DNA of 20,831 bases from assembly GCA_964431735.1 (NCBI GenBank), contig CAYSLJ010000127.1:1-20831 (forward strand). The letters run 5' to 3'. The stretch's first letter is position 1, and every line of letters begins with the position of its first letter. Below the pieces are notes generated by a model, which was given only the letters and a program-made list of their open reading frames with translations, was not told the origin of the DNA and made no database searches. A program made the position numbers and the translations under genes. Below are positions 1 through 7,925 of the stretch, one piece after another. The stretch is from CALARM01 sp964431735 (GTDB lineage: Bacteria > Vulcanimicrobiota > SpSt-956 > JAKJGF01).

Positions 1-54
1 TAACGCGTGACGGGAGGATGCAATTTATTACATGCTCATGCTCAGGTCAGTAAT
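1..54 (+). repeat. 54-bp dispersed repeat, left copy
   Basis: It begins with heptads GTAACGC/GTGACGG, then GAGGA, a variable 7-nt stretch, and a conserved 29-nt block at 26-54 ending ATGCTCAGGTCAGTAAT. The same element occurs in inverted orientation at 20657-20710, with one mismatch in the 29-nt block. The rest of 55-174 is AT-rich and I see no gene in it. Confidence 0.8.
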
Positions 55-174
55 AGAATTTAAGTGACTAGCATATCGTTTCATTAAAACATTTACATTT
101 GAATAATATAAAAGACATTGATTTATTTGGATTATTTACACATTCTATATATAAGTATTTTTGCAAAACGTTAT

Positions 175-224
175 ACTAGTGAGTGGTGAGTAGAATATGG
201 CAATGTCAATCACTACTCACTAGT
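175..224. repeat. Inverted GTGA/TCAC heptad hairpin at a gene end
   Basis: ACTAGTGAGTGGTG (175-188) pairs with CACTACTCACTAGT (211-224) with one mismatch around a 22-nt loop. The right arm contains the stop codon (213-215) and last codons of the upstream minus-strand kinase, so the hairpin could act as its terminator or 3'-end stabiliser. No clear U-tract follows on the minus strand, so a terminator role is inference. Confidence 0.55.
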
Positions 225-2240
225 CTTAAGTATTTCTCTTGCTTCTCCGGAGAAATCACCTTCAGGACAGGCATCAAGGTAGTTATTTAAATACCTTTTT
301 GCATCATCCCAGTTCCCTGATAAATTATAGGCTTTGCCAATCCAGAAATAAATCTCACGATTTTTAAATTCTTTAAATTCCAGAGCATGTTGAAATTCAA
401 CTATGGAACCGGGAACATTTCCTCTGTTAAGAAGTTCTTTTCCTCTTGTAAAATGCCATTCTGCTATTAAGATTCTTCCGAAAAACATATATAACACAGC
501 AAGTATAATAAAAATAGCAATAATATTACATAAAATAATAACAGATTTACCGGGTTTTCCGTTATTCTCATCTGCAATCTGTATCTGTTTTAATCTCTCT
601 TCCAGAGGCAGTAAATCAATATCTTTATTCTTATTAACAGAGGAAACTGCAGAACTATATTTCTTATGGAAATCATTAAGCTCCGTATCTTCTCCACGGG
701 ATTTGACCTTCAAAGGTTTCTTGAAATCCTCTTCCTTTTCTCCGTCATCATCTGAATATTCCTCACCGGCCATATCTTCTGCTTCTGTTTCAACATAACT
801 ATCCTTATTTATAAGTGACATGACAGGTATTTGCTCTTCCCGGGGCGATATATATTCGTGAAGTTTTTTTTCCTTTATAAAAGCTTCTCTCTTTTTACCG
901 GCATCTCTTTCTTCTTCATAATCAATCCGTATAAAATCTTTTTCTCTCTTTTTACGCTTCCATAGTTCTTCTGTATAATCCCCATATGTAAAATCTTTCT
1001 CTTCCCTATCTTCACTGTTACGTCTTTCTTCTGTATAATCCCCATATGTAAAATCTTTCTCTTCTCTATCTTTAAAGGATTTCTCTTCTTTATAATCAGA
1101 TGATTCCATATTTTTTTTCTCTTCCGTCTCTTCAAGCGGTTTTTCCTTTTTATAATCATCTCTTTCTATAAAGTGAGGTTCAATTATGATGTTTCTGGCT
1201 GCCTCTCTATTTTCTCTGTCTTTATCGGGAAGTTCATTTTTCAGTGCAGGAAAAGATTTTGCACGTTCAAGTAGATTTGATTTTGGCCTCAGTAAACCTT
1301 TTTTAACCGGTCTTTGATTTCCCTCTATTCCCCATGTGGCGACTTCAGATATAGCCTGTAGAATTTCTTCATCTTTCCTATGATATGTATGAGATGACAT
1401 TTTCCCTTTAAAAATCTCCCTCCCTGCCAGAAAGTGTTCAAAATCTTCCTTCAATGCATATACAGTCTGATAACGTTCATCAGGATTTAAGCTGAGTGAT
1501 TTCATTATGATAAAGTCCAGTTCATCGTTTATATTTTCATTTAATTCAGACGGTTTTTCTAATTGTTCTCTACCTGATATACGTTCTCTTGCATCCAGGG
1601 GGAACGATTCCGTAAGGATAAAATAAATAGTGGCGCCAAGGGAATAAACATCAGATACTCTGGTAATATCCTGTTTATCATAATGTTCCGGTGAAGAAAA
1701 ATAGGGAGGAACATTGTAAGAAATATGTAATGATTTAATATTCAGGCCTGCATATCTTGAAAGTCCGAAATCAACAAGCCATGGCTCTCCAAATTTGTCT
1801 ATAATTATATGTCCCGGTTTTAAGTCCTTAAAAATAAAATCATTACTGTGAAGATAACTCAGAGAATTGCATATTTTTATAGCCCATGAAACAACTTTTT
1901 GGACCGGGAAAAAACCTCTTGATTTTTCACATAGAGAATCCAGATTATCTCCTTTTATATATTCCATGAGAAAATAATAGGTACCATCAAAAGGAATAAA
2001 ATCAAAAAATTTCGTTAATCCATCACAGGAGAAATTCATAAGCATTTCTCCTGTAGAAGAAATTTCATTGATAATCTTCTGAACTTTAGGAGATGCAGAG
2101 TAATAAGGTAATATCAATTCTTTAATAACGTAAAGGCCGCCGGCAGAAAGGTCTTCTACAAGATAGACACTGCCTCCCTCTTCTCCGCCAAGTCTTTCTA
2201 TAACATTATAAATAGATGTTATTTCATCGGGAAGATTCAT
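213..2240 (-). CDS. Membrane Ser/Thr protein kinase with charged linker, one TM helix and TPR tail
   Basis: This is a Hanks-type kinase of 675 aa. The kinase domain spans about 10-270. It has a glycine-loop region around 17-28 that is atypical (GGEEGGSVYLVE), lysine K40 in VIKE, catalytic D139 in FKDLKPGH, D157-F158-G159 and SPEH near 183-186. The position that normally holds the Mg-binding Asn (HRDxxxxN) is His144, so activity may be altered. Residues about 280-560 are a highly charged, probably disordered linker with 20-residue repeats carrying DREEKDFTYGDYTEE. One TM helix (about 566-590) is followed by a TPR-like tail (593-675), predicted to be outside the cytoplasm. ATG start with GGAG 8 nt upstream. 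It lies 34 bp downstream of the RDD gene and is probably cotranscribed. The last codons and TAG stop lie in a heptad repeat. Confidence 0.9.
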   Translation of the reverse strand: MNLPDEITSIYNVIERLGGEEGGSVYLVEDLSAGGLYVIKELILPYYSASPKVQKIINEISSTGEMLMNFSCDGLTKFFDFIPFDGTYYFLMEYIKGDNLDSLCEKSRGFFPVQKVVSWAIKICNSLSYLHSNDFIFKDLKPGHIIIDKFGEPWLVDFGLSRYAGLNIKSLHISYNVPPYFSSPEHYDKQDITRVSDVYSLGATIYFILTESFPLDARERISGREQLEKPSELNENINDELDFIIMKSLSLNPDERYQTVYALKEDFEHFLAGREIFKGKMSSHTYHRKDEEILQAISEVATWGIEGNQRPVKKGLLRPKSNLLERAKSFPALKNELPDKDRENREAARNIIIEPHFIERDDYKKEKPLEETEEKKNMESSDYKEEKSFKDREEKDFTYGDYTEERRNSEDREEKDFTYGDYTEELWKRKKREKDFIRIDYEEERDAGKKREAFIKEKKLHEYISPREEQIPVMSLINKDSYVETEAEDMAGEEYSDDDGEKEEDFKKPLKVKSRGEDTELNDFHKKYSSAVSSVNKNKDIDLLPLEERLKQIQIADENNGKPGKSVIILCNIIAIFIILAVLYMFFGRILIAEWHFTRGKELLNRGNVPGSIVEFQHALEFKEFKNREIYFWIGKAYNLSGNWDDAKRYLNNYLDACPEGDFSGEAREILKTSE
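966..1072 (-). repeat. 60-bp tandem repeat in the kinase linker
   Basis: Copies at 966-1012 and 1026-1072 are almost identical (one difference, at 1005/1065) with a 60-bp period. Each encodes DREEKDFTYGDYTEE in the charged linker. Weaker protein-level copies flank them (DYKEEKSFKDREEK and IDYEEERDAGKKRE), indicating growth of the linker by internal duplication. Confidence 0.8.
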
Positions 2241-2274
2241 TGCTTTTACTCCGGATATGCTTCAGAACATGAAA

Positions 2275-3045
2275 CTATAAAAATTTTTCATTATTCCTCA
2301 ACTCTTTTACCAGTTCTTCCAGAAACTCATATTCTCTTTCTTCTATATGACTTCCATCAATTTCAAGTTTTTCTATCAATGCACCTGCTATACTTTTTGC
2401 AATAGCTTTCCGGGCATTTATGTCAAGTTCTTCATTTCTTAAAATTAATTCTCTTATAAGAGTATATTCATGTTCCGTTATTTTTTCAAGATACGATAGA
2501 TTTATACCGTTACTACACTCTTCATGACTGTTCAGAACAGGAGGTGTTATGTCGGCATATTCCTTTATAACCATAGTTCCTGCAACAATATCGCCGAGTC
2601 TCTTTTTATTTTTACACAGAACTATTGAAATAATACCTGCAAAATAGTAAAATGGTATAAAATCGACTATTCTTATTAAATTACGTATAAAAGACGAAGT
2701 AACTTCAACAGGAAATCCTCCGTCTCTTATAACCTTTATAGAGGTCATTTTTTTTCCCGGAGTTTTTCCATTCCACAGGAGCTCAAAAAATATATGATAA
2801 CCGGAAAAACCGAGTATAAAGAGGAGGATAAATAAAAAACCTGTTATCCATGAAGCAAAAAGTTGCCCCTCTTTTCCCCGGGAAAAAAATTCCATAAGAC
2901 TCATAAGGACTATTACAGGTAATATTAAAAATATTTGAATTATGGTATCAATCAATATTGCTATAAAACGGGACCCAAGATCGGCAGGTTCAAGTTCAAT
3001 TTCAACTGCTTCCGGTGTTAATACGGTAATACTGTTTTCTTTCAA
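2275..3045 (-). CDS. RDD family membrane protein
   Basis: This 256-aa protein has an N-terminal RDD domain. The signature pieces are LGSRFIAILIDTIIQ near 23-38 (Arg and Asp), GKTPGKKMTSIKVIRDGG near 95-112, and RNLIRIVDFIPFYY near 120-135. Three hydrophobic segments fall at about 27-50, 68-90 and 130-150, followed by a soluble C-terminal stretch of about 100 residues. The start is TTG at 3045: no ATG lies nearby in frame, and AAGGAG sits 10 nt upstream. The family is of unsettled biochemical role (some members have been linked to ion transport) and recurs beside SpoIIM, DUF58 and MoxR genes, as here. It is divergent from SpoIIM by 33 bp and precedes the kinase by 34 bp. Confidence 0.9.
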   Translation of the reverse strand: MKENSITVLTPEAVEIELEPADLGSRFIAILIDTIIQIFLILPVIVLMSLMEFFSRGKEGQLFASWITGFLFILLFILGFSGYHIFFELLWNGKTPGKKMTSIKVIRDGGFPVEVTSSFIRNLIRIVDFIPFYYFAGIISIVLCKNKKRLGDIVAGTMVIKEYADITPPVLNSHEECSNGINLSYLEKITEHEYTLIRELILRNEELDINARKAIAKSIAGALIEKLEIDGSHIEEREYEFLEELVKELRNNEKFL

Positions 3046-3078
3046 GTAATTCTATCTCCTTAAATGGAGGGATAAATA
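3046..3078. promoter_or_regulatory. 33-bp divergent start region with two facing Shine-Dalgarno sites
   Basis: Only 33 bp separate the TTG of RDD (minus) and the ATG of SpoIIM (plus). The space holds TATCTCCTT, which is AAGGAGATA on the minus strand, and GGAGGGATA on the plus strand. It is filled by ribosome binding sites, so promoters for one or both genes must lie inside the opposite gene's coding sequence. I could not pick convincing -35/-10 pairs there. Confidence 0.75.
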
Positions 3079-4053
3079 ATGAAAATAGATCAATTTATAG
3101 AACAGAAACAAACTTCCTGGAACCGCCTGTCAGAGCTTGTTAAACTGGCAGAACAAAGAGGATTAAAAAAATTCAACAGAAAAAATCTTTTAGAATTAGG
3201 AAGACTTTACCGGCAGGCCAGTTCCGATCTATCCTACACAAAGTCCTCTTTTAAAGACAAAAAAATAATTAATTATTTAAATCAGCTCGTAGCCAGAGCA
3301 CACAGCCAGATTTATTTACCAGAACCCTTTCATACAGGGCATATAATATATTTTTATCGATACACCTTTCCTGATTTATTTCGACAGAGCTTTTATTATA
3401 TCCTTTTATCGTCCATGATATTTGTTCTATCGTCAATATTTTCCTATGTAACTGTCAAAACTGATATATCTACAGCAAAAATGTTTTTATCTGAAGATAT
3501 AGTCATTCCAGTCGAAGAATCTTTAAAACAGAAGCAGATAGGAGCAAAATTTCCTGATTCTATGGGGCCAGAATTATCGAGTAAAATAATGACAAACAAT
3601 ATATCTGTAGGCTTTAAAGCATTTGCTTTCGGTATAACTGCCGGAGTGGGAACTGTATATGTATTGCTCTTCAATGGTTTTATGCTTGGAAGTCTTGCAG
3701 CCATATTCAATAACTACCATTATGACATAGAATTCTGGGCTCTTATACTTCCCCATGGCATAACAGAACTTCTGGCAATATTTATAAGTGGCGGGGCAGG
3801 ATTAATTCTTGCAGATGCCATATTTAATCCGAAAGACCTGACAAGAATAGATGCTATGAAATTAAACGGTCAGAAAGCTATAAAATTGATTTTAGGTGTA
3901 ATACCTATGTTTATAGTAGCAGGCATAATCGAAGGTTTTATTACACCTCTGGATATATCACCTTATATAAAATTGATTTTTGCTATATTTACAGGTCTTT
4001 TGCTTATTTTGTATTTTTCACCGATAAAATGGCACAAAATAAAGAAAAAATGA
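3079..4053 (+). CDS. SpoIIM/DUF95-family integral membrane protein
   Basis: The N-terminus (QFIEQKQTSWNRLSELVKLA, residues 5-24) and YRQASSDLSYTK near 44-55 match the start of the SpoIIM (DUF95) family. TM segments follow at about 104-126, 178-205, 218-245, 268-290 and 298-316. The 324-aa length is normal for non-sporulation members. The name comes from a Bacillus engulfment protein, but nothing here suggests sporulation; this type is usually linked to RDD and MoxR/DUF58 genes. ATG start with GGAGG 8 nt upstream. It is the only plus-strand gene inside an otherwise minus-strand block, divergent from RDD and convergent with DUF58. Its 3' end overlaps an antisense relic ORF. Confidence 0.88.
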   Translation: MKIDQFIEQKQTSWNRLSELVKLAEQRGLKKFNRKNLLELGRLYRQASSDLSYTKSSFKDKKIINYLNQLVARAHSQIYLPEPFHTGHIIYFYRYTFPDLFRQSFYYILLSSMIFVLSSIFSYVTVKTDISTAKMFLSEDIVIPVEESLKQKQIGAKFPDSMGPELSSKIMTNNISVGFKAFAFGITAGVGTVYVLLFNGFMLGSLAAIFNNYHYDIEFWALILPHGITELLAIFISGGAGLILADAIFNPKDLTRIDAMKLNGQKAIKLILGVIPMFIVAGIIEGFITPLDISPYIKLIFAIFTGLLLILYFSPIKWHKIKKK

Positions 4054-4143
4054 AATCATTTCAGTAATATCTTTCAGGGCACGATAATTTTTCACCCTTA
4101 TTTCTTCAATACGGGCAATATATGTCCTATTAATTTCACTCAT
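4018..4143 (-). pseudogene. 5' relic of an AAA/SMC-like ATPase gene
   Basis: This 41-codon ORF starts with ATG at 4143 behind a good Shine-Dalgarno (AGAGGTGAT). Its first 28 or so residues include RIEEIRVKNYRALKDIT, the characteristic N-terminus of RecF/SMC-like AAA ATPases (first beta strand before the P-loop). Where the Walker A region should follow, the sequence turns into the antisense of the SpoIIM 3' end and stops at 4018. The homology ends at about 4057, next to the SpoIIM stop codon. I read this as the surviving start of a deleted or partly replaced gene. A small functional peptide is the alternative. It lies just downstream of DUF58 on the same strand, so it would be transcribed. Confidence 0.6.
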
Positions 4144-4179
4144 TACTTATCACCTCTTAAAATATTCATCCCTGCATAT

Positions 4180-5502
4180 TCACAACCTTGCTTTAGACTT
4201 AATCTTTAAGTATTCATTTATTACCCTTACGGAAAGTTCGGTAGGAATGGCATCTAACGTACAGACTCCCTTTTTCTCCATAATTGTAAGAGCTTTTTTC
4301 CTCTCCCATAACACATGGTGACCTATGGCCTTTTCATAAACCTCTTTTGACGAAATGCAGTCTCTCGCGGCAATGTCTTTTATGACAGGATCGGTTATTG
4401 TGACACAAAAAGGTATATGATGTGGAAAGAGTAAAGGGAAATATTTCAAAAGTTCTCCCGAACTGTCTTTATCTATAACATCTGTAAAGAGAAAAACAAG
4501 GCTTCTTTTTCTGGATCTGATTCCGAGAAATTTAAAACAAGCGTGATAATTAGGCTCTACAAAACCTGGCTCAACTTCATAAAGAGTCTCAAGGAGCATA
4601 TGAAGGTGTTTTTTACCTTTTCCGGGAGTAACATAAGATTTTATATCATGTCCGAATACCATAAGTCCCGCATTGTCTCCCCTGAGGTTACAGACATAAC
4701 AGAGCATAAGGGCGGCATTTACCGCATAATCAAATTTTGCCATCTCCCCTGCCATAGCGGTCATAAGCCTTCCAGAATCTATTAAAATCATAATATTCTG
4801 ACTTTTTTCCACATCATACTGGTTCACTATAAGATGTCCACGTCTGGCAGAGGCTTTCCAGTTAATAGATCTGTATTCGTCATCTGTCATATATTCGCGG
4901 AGACTCTCAAACTCCATACCCTGGCCCATGAGCCTTACAGGTTTTATGCCGCTTCTCTGAAGATGTCCCTTTATGGCCATTAACTGGTACCGGGATATAT
5001 TTCGAAGGTCAGGATACACCCGTATTTCCTGTTTCTGTTCTATTGAAATTCTTCTTCCCATTAGCCCGAGAAAACTGTATGCACGTATATGAATATGGCC
5101 GAAACTGTATTTACCTCTCTTAAAAGGAATCAGAAAATACTCTATTTCACGACTCTCTCCCGGTGACATGGTAACAGTAAAAATTCTTTTTCTGTCAGAT
5201 TTAAACTGAAATGGGTAATCATCTTTAAGCTCTAAAGTAAGAGAAAAAAAACCTCTGTTTACCAGGGAAATTTTAACGGAATTTTTAACTCCTATGGAAA
5301 AATTATCTTCTTTGATACGGTTTATACTTATAAAATGAGGGGAAATCAAAAAATAATCCACAGTGGCCATGGTAAAAACTATCAGATTATAGACCAGAAA
5401 AATCATAAAAGGTTCTACCCATAAGCCGCCTGCAATGAGGGGAACTATGCCGGCACATATAAGGAATATAAATCTCTTTGAAGGGATAAAATTTATTTTC
5501 AT
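4180..5502 (-). CDS. DUF58 protein (vWA-like), MoxR partner
   Basis: Two TM helices (about 10-28 and 31-50) precede a beta-rich region (60-165). The DUF58 signature follows near 195-218 (GQGMEFESLREYMTDDEYRS, then INWKASARRG). A von Willebrand A-like fold then begins at LIDSGRLM (240-247), where the metal-site DxSxS is degenerate. Of the possible starts I chose ATG at 5502 (440 aa), which has AGGAG 6 nt upstream. The upstream in-frame ATG at 5622 would add about 40 residues that only translate the GTGACGC heptad array. DUF58 proteins are the usual partners of MoxR ATPases, acting in maturation or insertion of envelope proteins or complexes. It follows moxR in the same orientation, separated by the repeat element. 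Confidence 0.9.
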   Translation of the reverse strand: MKINFIPSKRFIFLICAGIVPLIAGGLWVEPFMIFLVYNLIVFTMATVDYFLISPHFISINRIKEDNFSIGVKNSVKISLVNRGFFSLTLELKDDYPFQFKSDRKRIFTVTMSPGESREIEYFLIPFKRGKYSFGHIHIRAYSFLGLMGRRISIEQKQEIRVYPDLRNISRYQLMAIKGHLQRSGIKPVRLMGQGMEFESLREYMTDDEYRSINWKASARRGHLIVNQYDVEKSQNIMILIDSGRLMTAMAGEMAKFDYAVNAALMLCYVCNLRGDNAGLMVFGHDIKSYVTPGKGKKHLHMLLETLYEVEPGFVEPNYHACFKFLGIRSRKRSLVFLFTDVIDKDSSGELLKYFPLLFPHHIPFCVTITDPVIKDIAARDCISSKEVYEKAIGHHVLWERKKALTIMEKKGVCTLDAIPTELSVRVINEYLKIKSKARL

Positions 5503-5535
5503 TAATATCTCCTGTAATCGTAATGCGTTATAATC

Positions 5536-5691
5536 GTGACGCGTGACGCGTGACGCGTGACGCGTGGTTCGTGATGCGTGCGTATTTAATCCCAGGGCGT
5601 TTGATGAAACTCCCCTACTCACGACTCACTATTCACTTTTCACTACTCACTTCTCACTTTTCACTTCTCACTTTTCACTTTTCACCACTCA
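5536..5691. repeat. Facing heptad arrays between moxR and DUF58
   Basis: On the plus strand 5536-5577 is GTGACGC x4, GTGGTTC, GTGATGC. After a spacer of about 38 bp, 5616-5691 is a TCAC array (TTTCACT, ACTCACT and similar). Read on the minus strand, the second array is about ten consecutive units of form GTGANNN. The moxR stop codon TGA (5689-5691) is the TGA of its first unit. All units have a 7-bp period. Confidence 0.85.
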
Positions 5692-6636
5692 TCTCGGCAC
5701 TTCAATACCTTCCAGTATATTTAAAATAATATCATCGGCAGAAATTCCTTCTATTTCCGCTTCACTCCTCAGGACAAGCCTGTGGCGTAACACGGGACAG
5801 ACCAGATATTTCACATCATCAGGTATGACAAAATCCCTTCCCTTTAAAGCGGCAAGTGCTTTTGAAGCAAGTAATAACATAACGGACGCTCTGGGGCTTG
5901 CTCCAAGGATAAGATTTACTGTTTCCCTGGTACGGCCAGTAATCTTTATTATATAGTCAAAAATATTCTCTTCTACTTTTACCTTCTGTACCTCTGTTCT
6001 GCACTCAAGAATCCTGGTGCTATCTGCCAGTGTTTTAATATTCAGTCTGTCAAATCTGTGGGGATTAAACCCTCTGTGATGGTTCTGTAAAATCTGGTTT
6101 TCTTCTTTTTCCGAAGGATATTTAATATTTACCTTCAGGAGAAATCTGTCTAACTGCGCCTCAGGTAAAGGATAAGTTCCTTCATATTCTACTGGATTCT
6201 GAGTGGCAAGAACCATAAAAACAGACGGAAGTTCAATAGTTTCTCCTTCGATGGTAACCTGCCGTTCTTCCATGGCTTCAAGAAGTGCTGCCTGAGTCTT
6301 TGGAGGAGTTCTGTTTATCTCATCTGCAAGGAGGAAATTTGTAAATACAGGGCCCTTCTTCAGATAAAAATCACTTTTTGCAGGATTGAACACATGGGTT
6401 CCGGAAATATCTCCCGGCATTAAATCTGGAGTAAACTGTATTCTTTTAAAATCACAGTCAATCGCAGCAGACAGAGTCTTCATAATAAGTGTTTTCGCCA
6501 CTCCCGGCACGCCTTCAAGCAAAACATGGCCTTCCGTAAGAAGAGCCACATAGAGAAGTTCTATAACCTCTTCCTGACCAACTATAATTTTAGATATTTC
6601 CTCTGTTACAGGAGTAAATACATCTTTTACGGACAT
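5689..6636 (-). CDS. moxR: MoxR-family AAA+ ATPase
   Basis: This 315-aa ATPase contains Walker A GVPGVAKT (42-49), Walker B FLLADEINR (101-109, D105/E106), sensor 1 ATQNP (144-148), the family motif GTYPLPEAQLDRF with Arg164, and the C-terminal lid (GASPRASVMLLLASKALAAL, then ALKGRDFVIPDDV). Length and motifs are typical and complete. MoxR proteins act as ATP-driven chaperones that mature or remodel partner complexes, generally with a vWA or DUF58 protein, which is encoded next. ATG at 6636 with AAGGA about 10 nt upstream. The stop codon coincides with the first heptad of the downstream array. It is separated from the DUF4350 gene by another repeat element. Confidence 0.95.
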   Translation of the reverse strand: MSVKDVFTPVTEEISKIIVGQEEVIELLYVALLTEGHVLLEGVPGVAKTLIMKTLSAAIDCDFKRIQFTPDLMPGDISGTHVFNPAKSDFYLKKGPVFTNFLLADEINRTPPKTQAALLEAMEERQVTIEGETIELPSVFMVLATQNPVEYEGTYPLPEAQLDRFLLKVNIKYPSEKEENQILQNHHRGFNPHRFDRLNIKTLADSTRILECRTEVQKVKVEENIFDYIIKITGRTRETVNLILGASPRASVMLLLASKALAALKGRDFVIPDDVKYLVCPVLRHRLVLRSEAEIEGISADDIILNILEGIEVPR

Positions 6637-6671
6637 TTAATCAAGATCCTTTCTATAATTATCATAATTGC

Positions 6672-6790
6672 GTGACGCGTGACGGGTGGTTTCGTGATGC
6701 GTAATGGGTGATGCGTATTTTCACCGGGTACCGGGCGAACACTGTTCACCCCTGCTACTCATTTTTCACTCTTCACCCTTCACTTTTCAC
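6672..6790. repeat. Facing heptad arrays between DUF4350 and moxR
   Basis: The plus strand carries GTGACGC, GTGACGG, a diverged unit, GTGATGC, GTAATGG, GTGATGC (6672-6712). After a spacer there are TCAC units (6745-6790). On the minus strand the latter read GTGAAAA, GTGAAGG, GTGAAGA, GTGAAAA, ATGAGTA. The DUF4350 stop codon TGA (6780-6782) and its last residues SEK are encoded by this array. Confidence 0.82.
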
Positions 6791-7925
6791 TAAAAAATCC
6801 CTTTCTATATTTTTTCATTTCCTTATACCAGTTAAATAATTCTTTCTCACTCATGGTGCCGCTTTCAGAAGAGGCTAATTTTATAAGTTCCACAAGAGGC
6901 CCGGAAGGAAGGCCTGTTCTTTCCGAAACCTTTCTGGCAATTTCATTATAATCTTCATGGTTCTTAATAGCCAGTTTTTTTACAATATCCCTTTTGAAAG
7001 ACGAATAGAGTTCGCCGGCAATTTCTCTTCTTCCTTCTGCTCTTCTGAAAAGGTTTGCCATGGATAGAACAAAATCCGACTGATGGGGTACTGAAGGTTT
7101 TACAGATAAAGGAACAGGCAAGCCAAATCTCAGACTTCTGGCAAATAAAAAAATAAAAATAGCAAGAAAAAGCTGAAGTAATATAACCTTCATATAGACA
7201 GGCATCCATGTGCTGAGTGTTTCTTTTCTGTCATAAGTAACAGCACCATAACCATGATGATATTCATCGAAATATATATTACTGTCTTTACCTCCATAGC
7301 TGTTCACTATACTTACCAGTAGTACGGAATTATCCAGATTTCCTATGGATTTATTTGAAATCAATGTGTTATCTGTTATAAATACTGCATTCCCTTTGCC
7401 TTCAGGACATGTTACCATGAACGGTCCTGTATCATCGCCGAAATATTCTACCATACCGTCTGTAAAACCATCAAGCCTGGACATAGATGTAAACTTCACA
7501 TCAGTCACTCCGGAAACAGGGCCTGCAGAATGTAACGGTTGAAATACACCGGAAGATCTACCTTCTTTCACTTTCATATTCCATTTTTTATAGACACTGT
7601 TATCATATTCAGACAAAAACACAAGAGTATTACTATTGGAAAGCCATTGTTTCAGATCAAAAATTTCTCTTTCACTGAGGTCATAATCAGGTTCTATTAT
7701 AAGTAATACTCCTTCTGGAAGACTATCTATACCTTTCTCATAACGTGATACACTGAAACCAAGTTCCGATAAAAGCATAAATGCTCCTTTTGTCCCTTCC
7801 TGCCCTGTACTGTAAGAAGAAAAATCCACCTTTTTCTTCGGAAAAAGAGACAGGATAATTATAAGGAAAATAAAGAAAATAATAAAAAATATAACAGGTA
7901 AAATATAGTACCATTTAAATTTCAT
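6780..7925 (-). CDS. DUF4350 membrane protein
   Basis: The 381-aa protein has an N-terminal TM helix (about 8-28), then a glutamine-amidotransferase-like extracytoplasmic domain. That domain starts with the DUF4350 pattern YSTGQEGTKGAFMLLSELGF (38-57) and continues with LIIEPDYDLSEREIFDLKQW near 75-94. FDEYHHGYG (219-227) is a hallmark of the family. A second TM helix (about 244-262) precedes a cytoplasmic tail rich in Arg and Lys. The family has no settled enzymatic role; it co-occurs with DUF4129, DUF58 and MoxR. ATG at 7925 overlaps the stop of an upstream mini-ORF as ATGA, with only a weak Shine-Dalgarno, suggesting coupled translation. The C-terminal SEK and the stop come from the downstream repeat. 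Confidence 0.87.
   Translation of the reverse strand: MKFKWYYILPVIFFIIFFIFLIIILSLFPKKKVDFSSYSTGQEGTKGAFMLLSELGFSVSRYEKGIDSLPEGVLLIIEPDYDLSEREIFDLKQWLSNSNTLVFLSEYDNSVYKKWNMKVKEGRSSGVFQPLHSAGPVSGVTDVKFTSMSRLDGFTDGMVEYFGDDTGPFMVTCPEGKGNAVFITDNTLISNKSIGNLDNSVLLVSIVNSYGGKDSNIYFDEYHHGYGAVTYDRKETLSTWMPVYMKVILLQLFLAIFIFLFARSLRFGLPVPLSVKPSVPHQSDFVLSMANLFRRAEGRREIAGELYSSFKRDIVKKLAIKNHEDYNEIARKVSERTGLPSGPLVELIKLASSESGTMSEKELFNWYKEMKKYRKGFFSEK

Noticed and set aside
403..798. 131-aa plus-strand ORF
   Set aside because: Antisense shadow of the first kinase; its composition follows the charged linker on the other strand and no ribosome site is seen.
875..1159. 94-aa Lys/Arg/Ile-rich minus-strand ORF
   Set aside because: Alternative frame of the repetitive charged linker of the kinase.
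3079..4053. Sporulation function implied by the SpoIIM name
   Set aside because: No other sporulation gene is present, and the neighbourhood is the general MoxR/DUF58/RDD envelope module.
5503..5622. Upstream in-frame ATG extending DUF58 by 40 residues (THASRTTRHASRVTRH...)
   Set aside because: The extension only translates the GTGACGC array on its open strand. A good Shine-Dalgarno and a normal family N-terminus occur at 5502.
5536..5691. Heptad arrays as a CRISPR
   Set aside because: Units are 7 bp with no spacers and no cas genes in the window.
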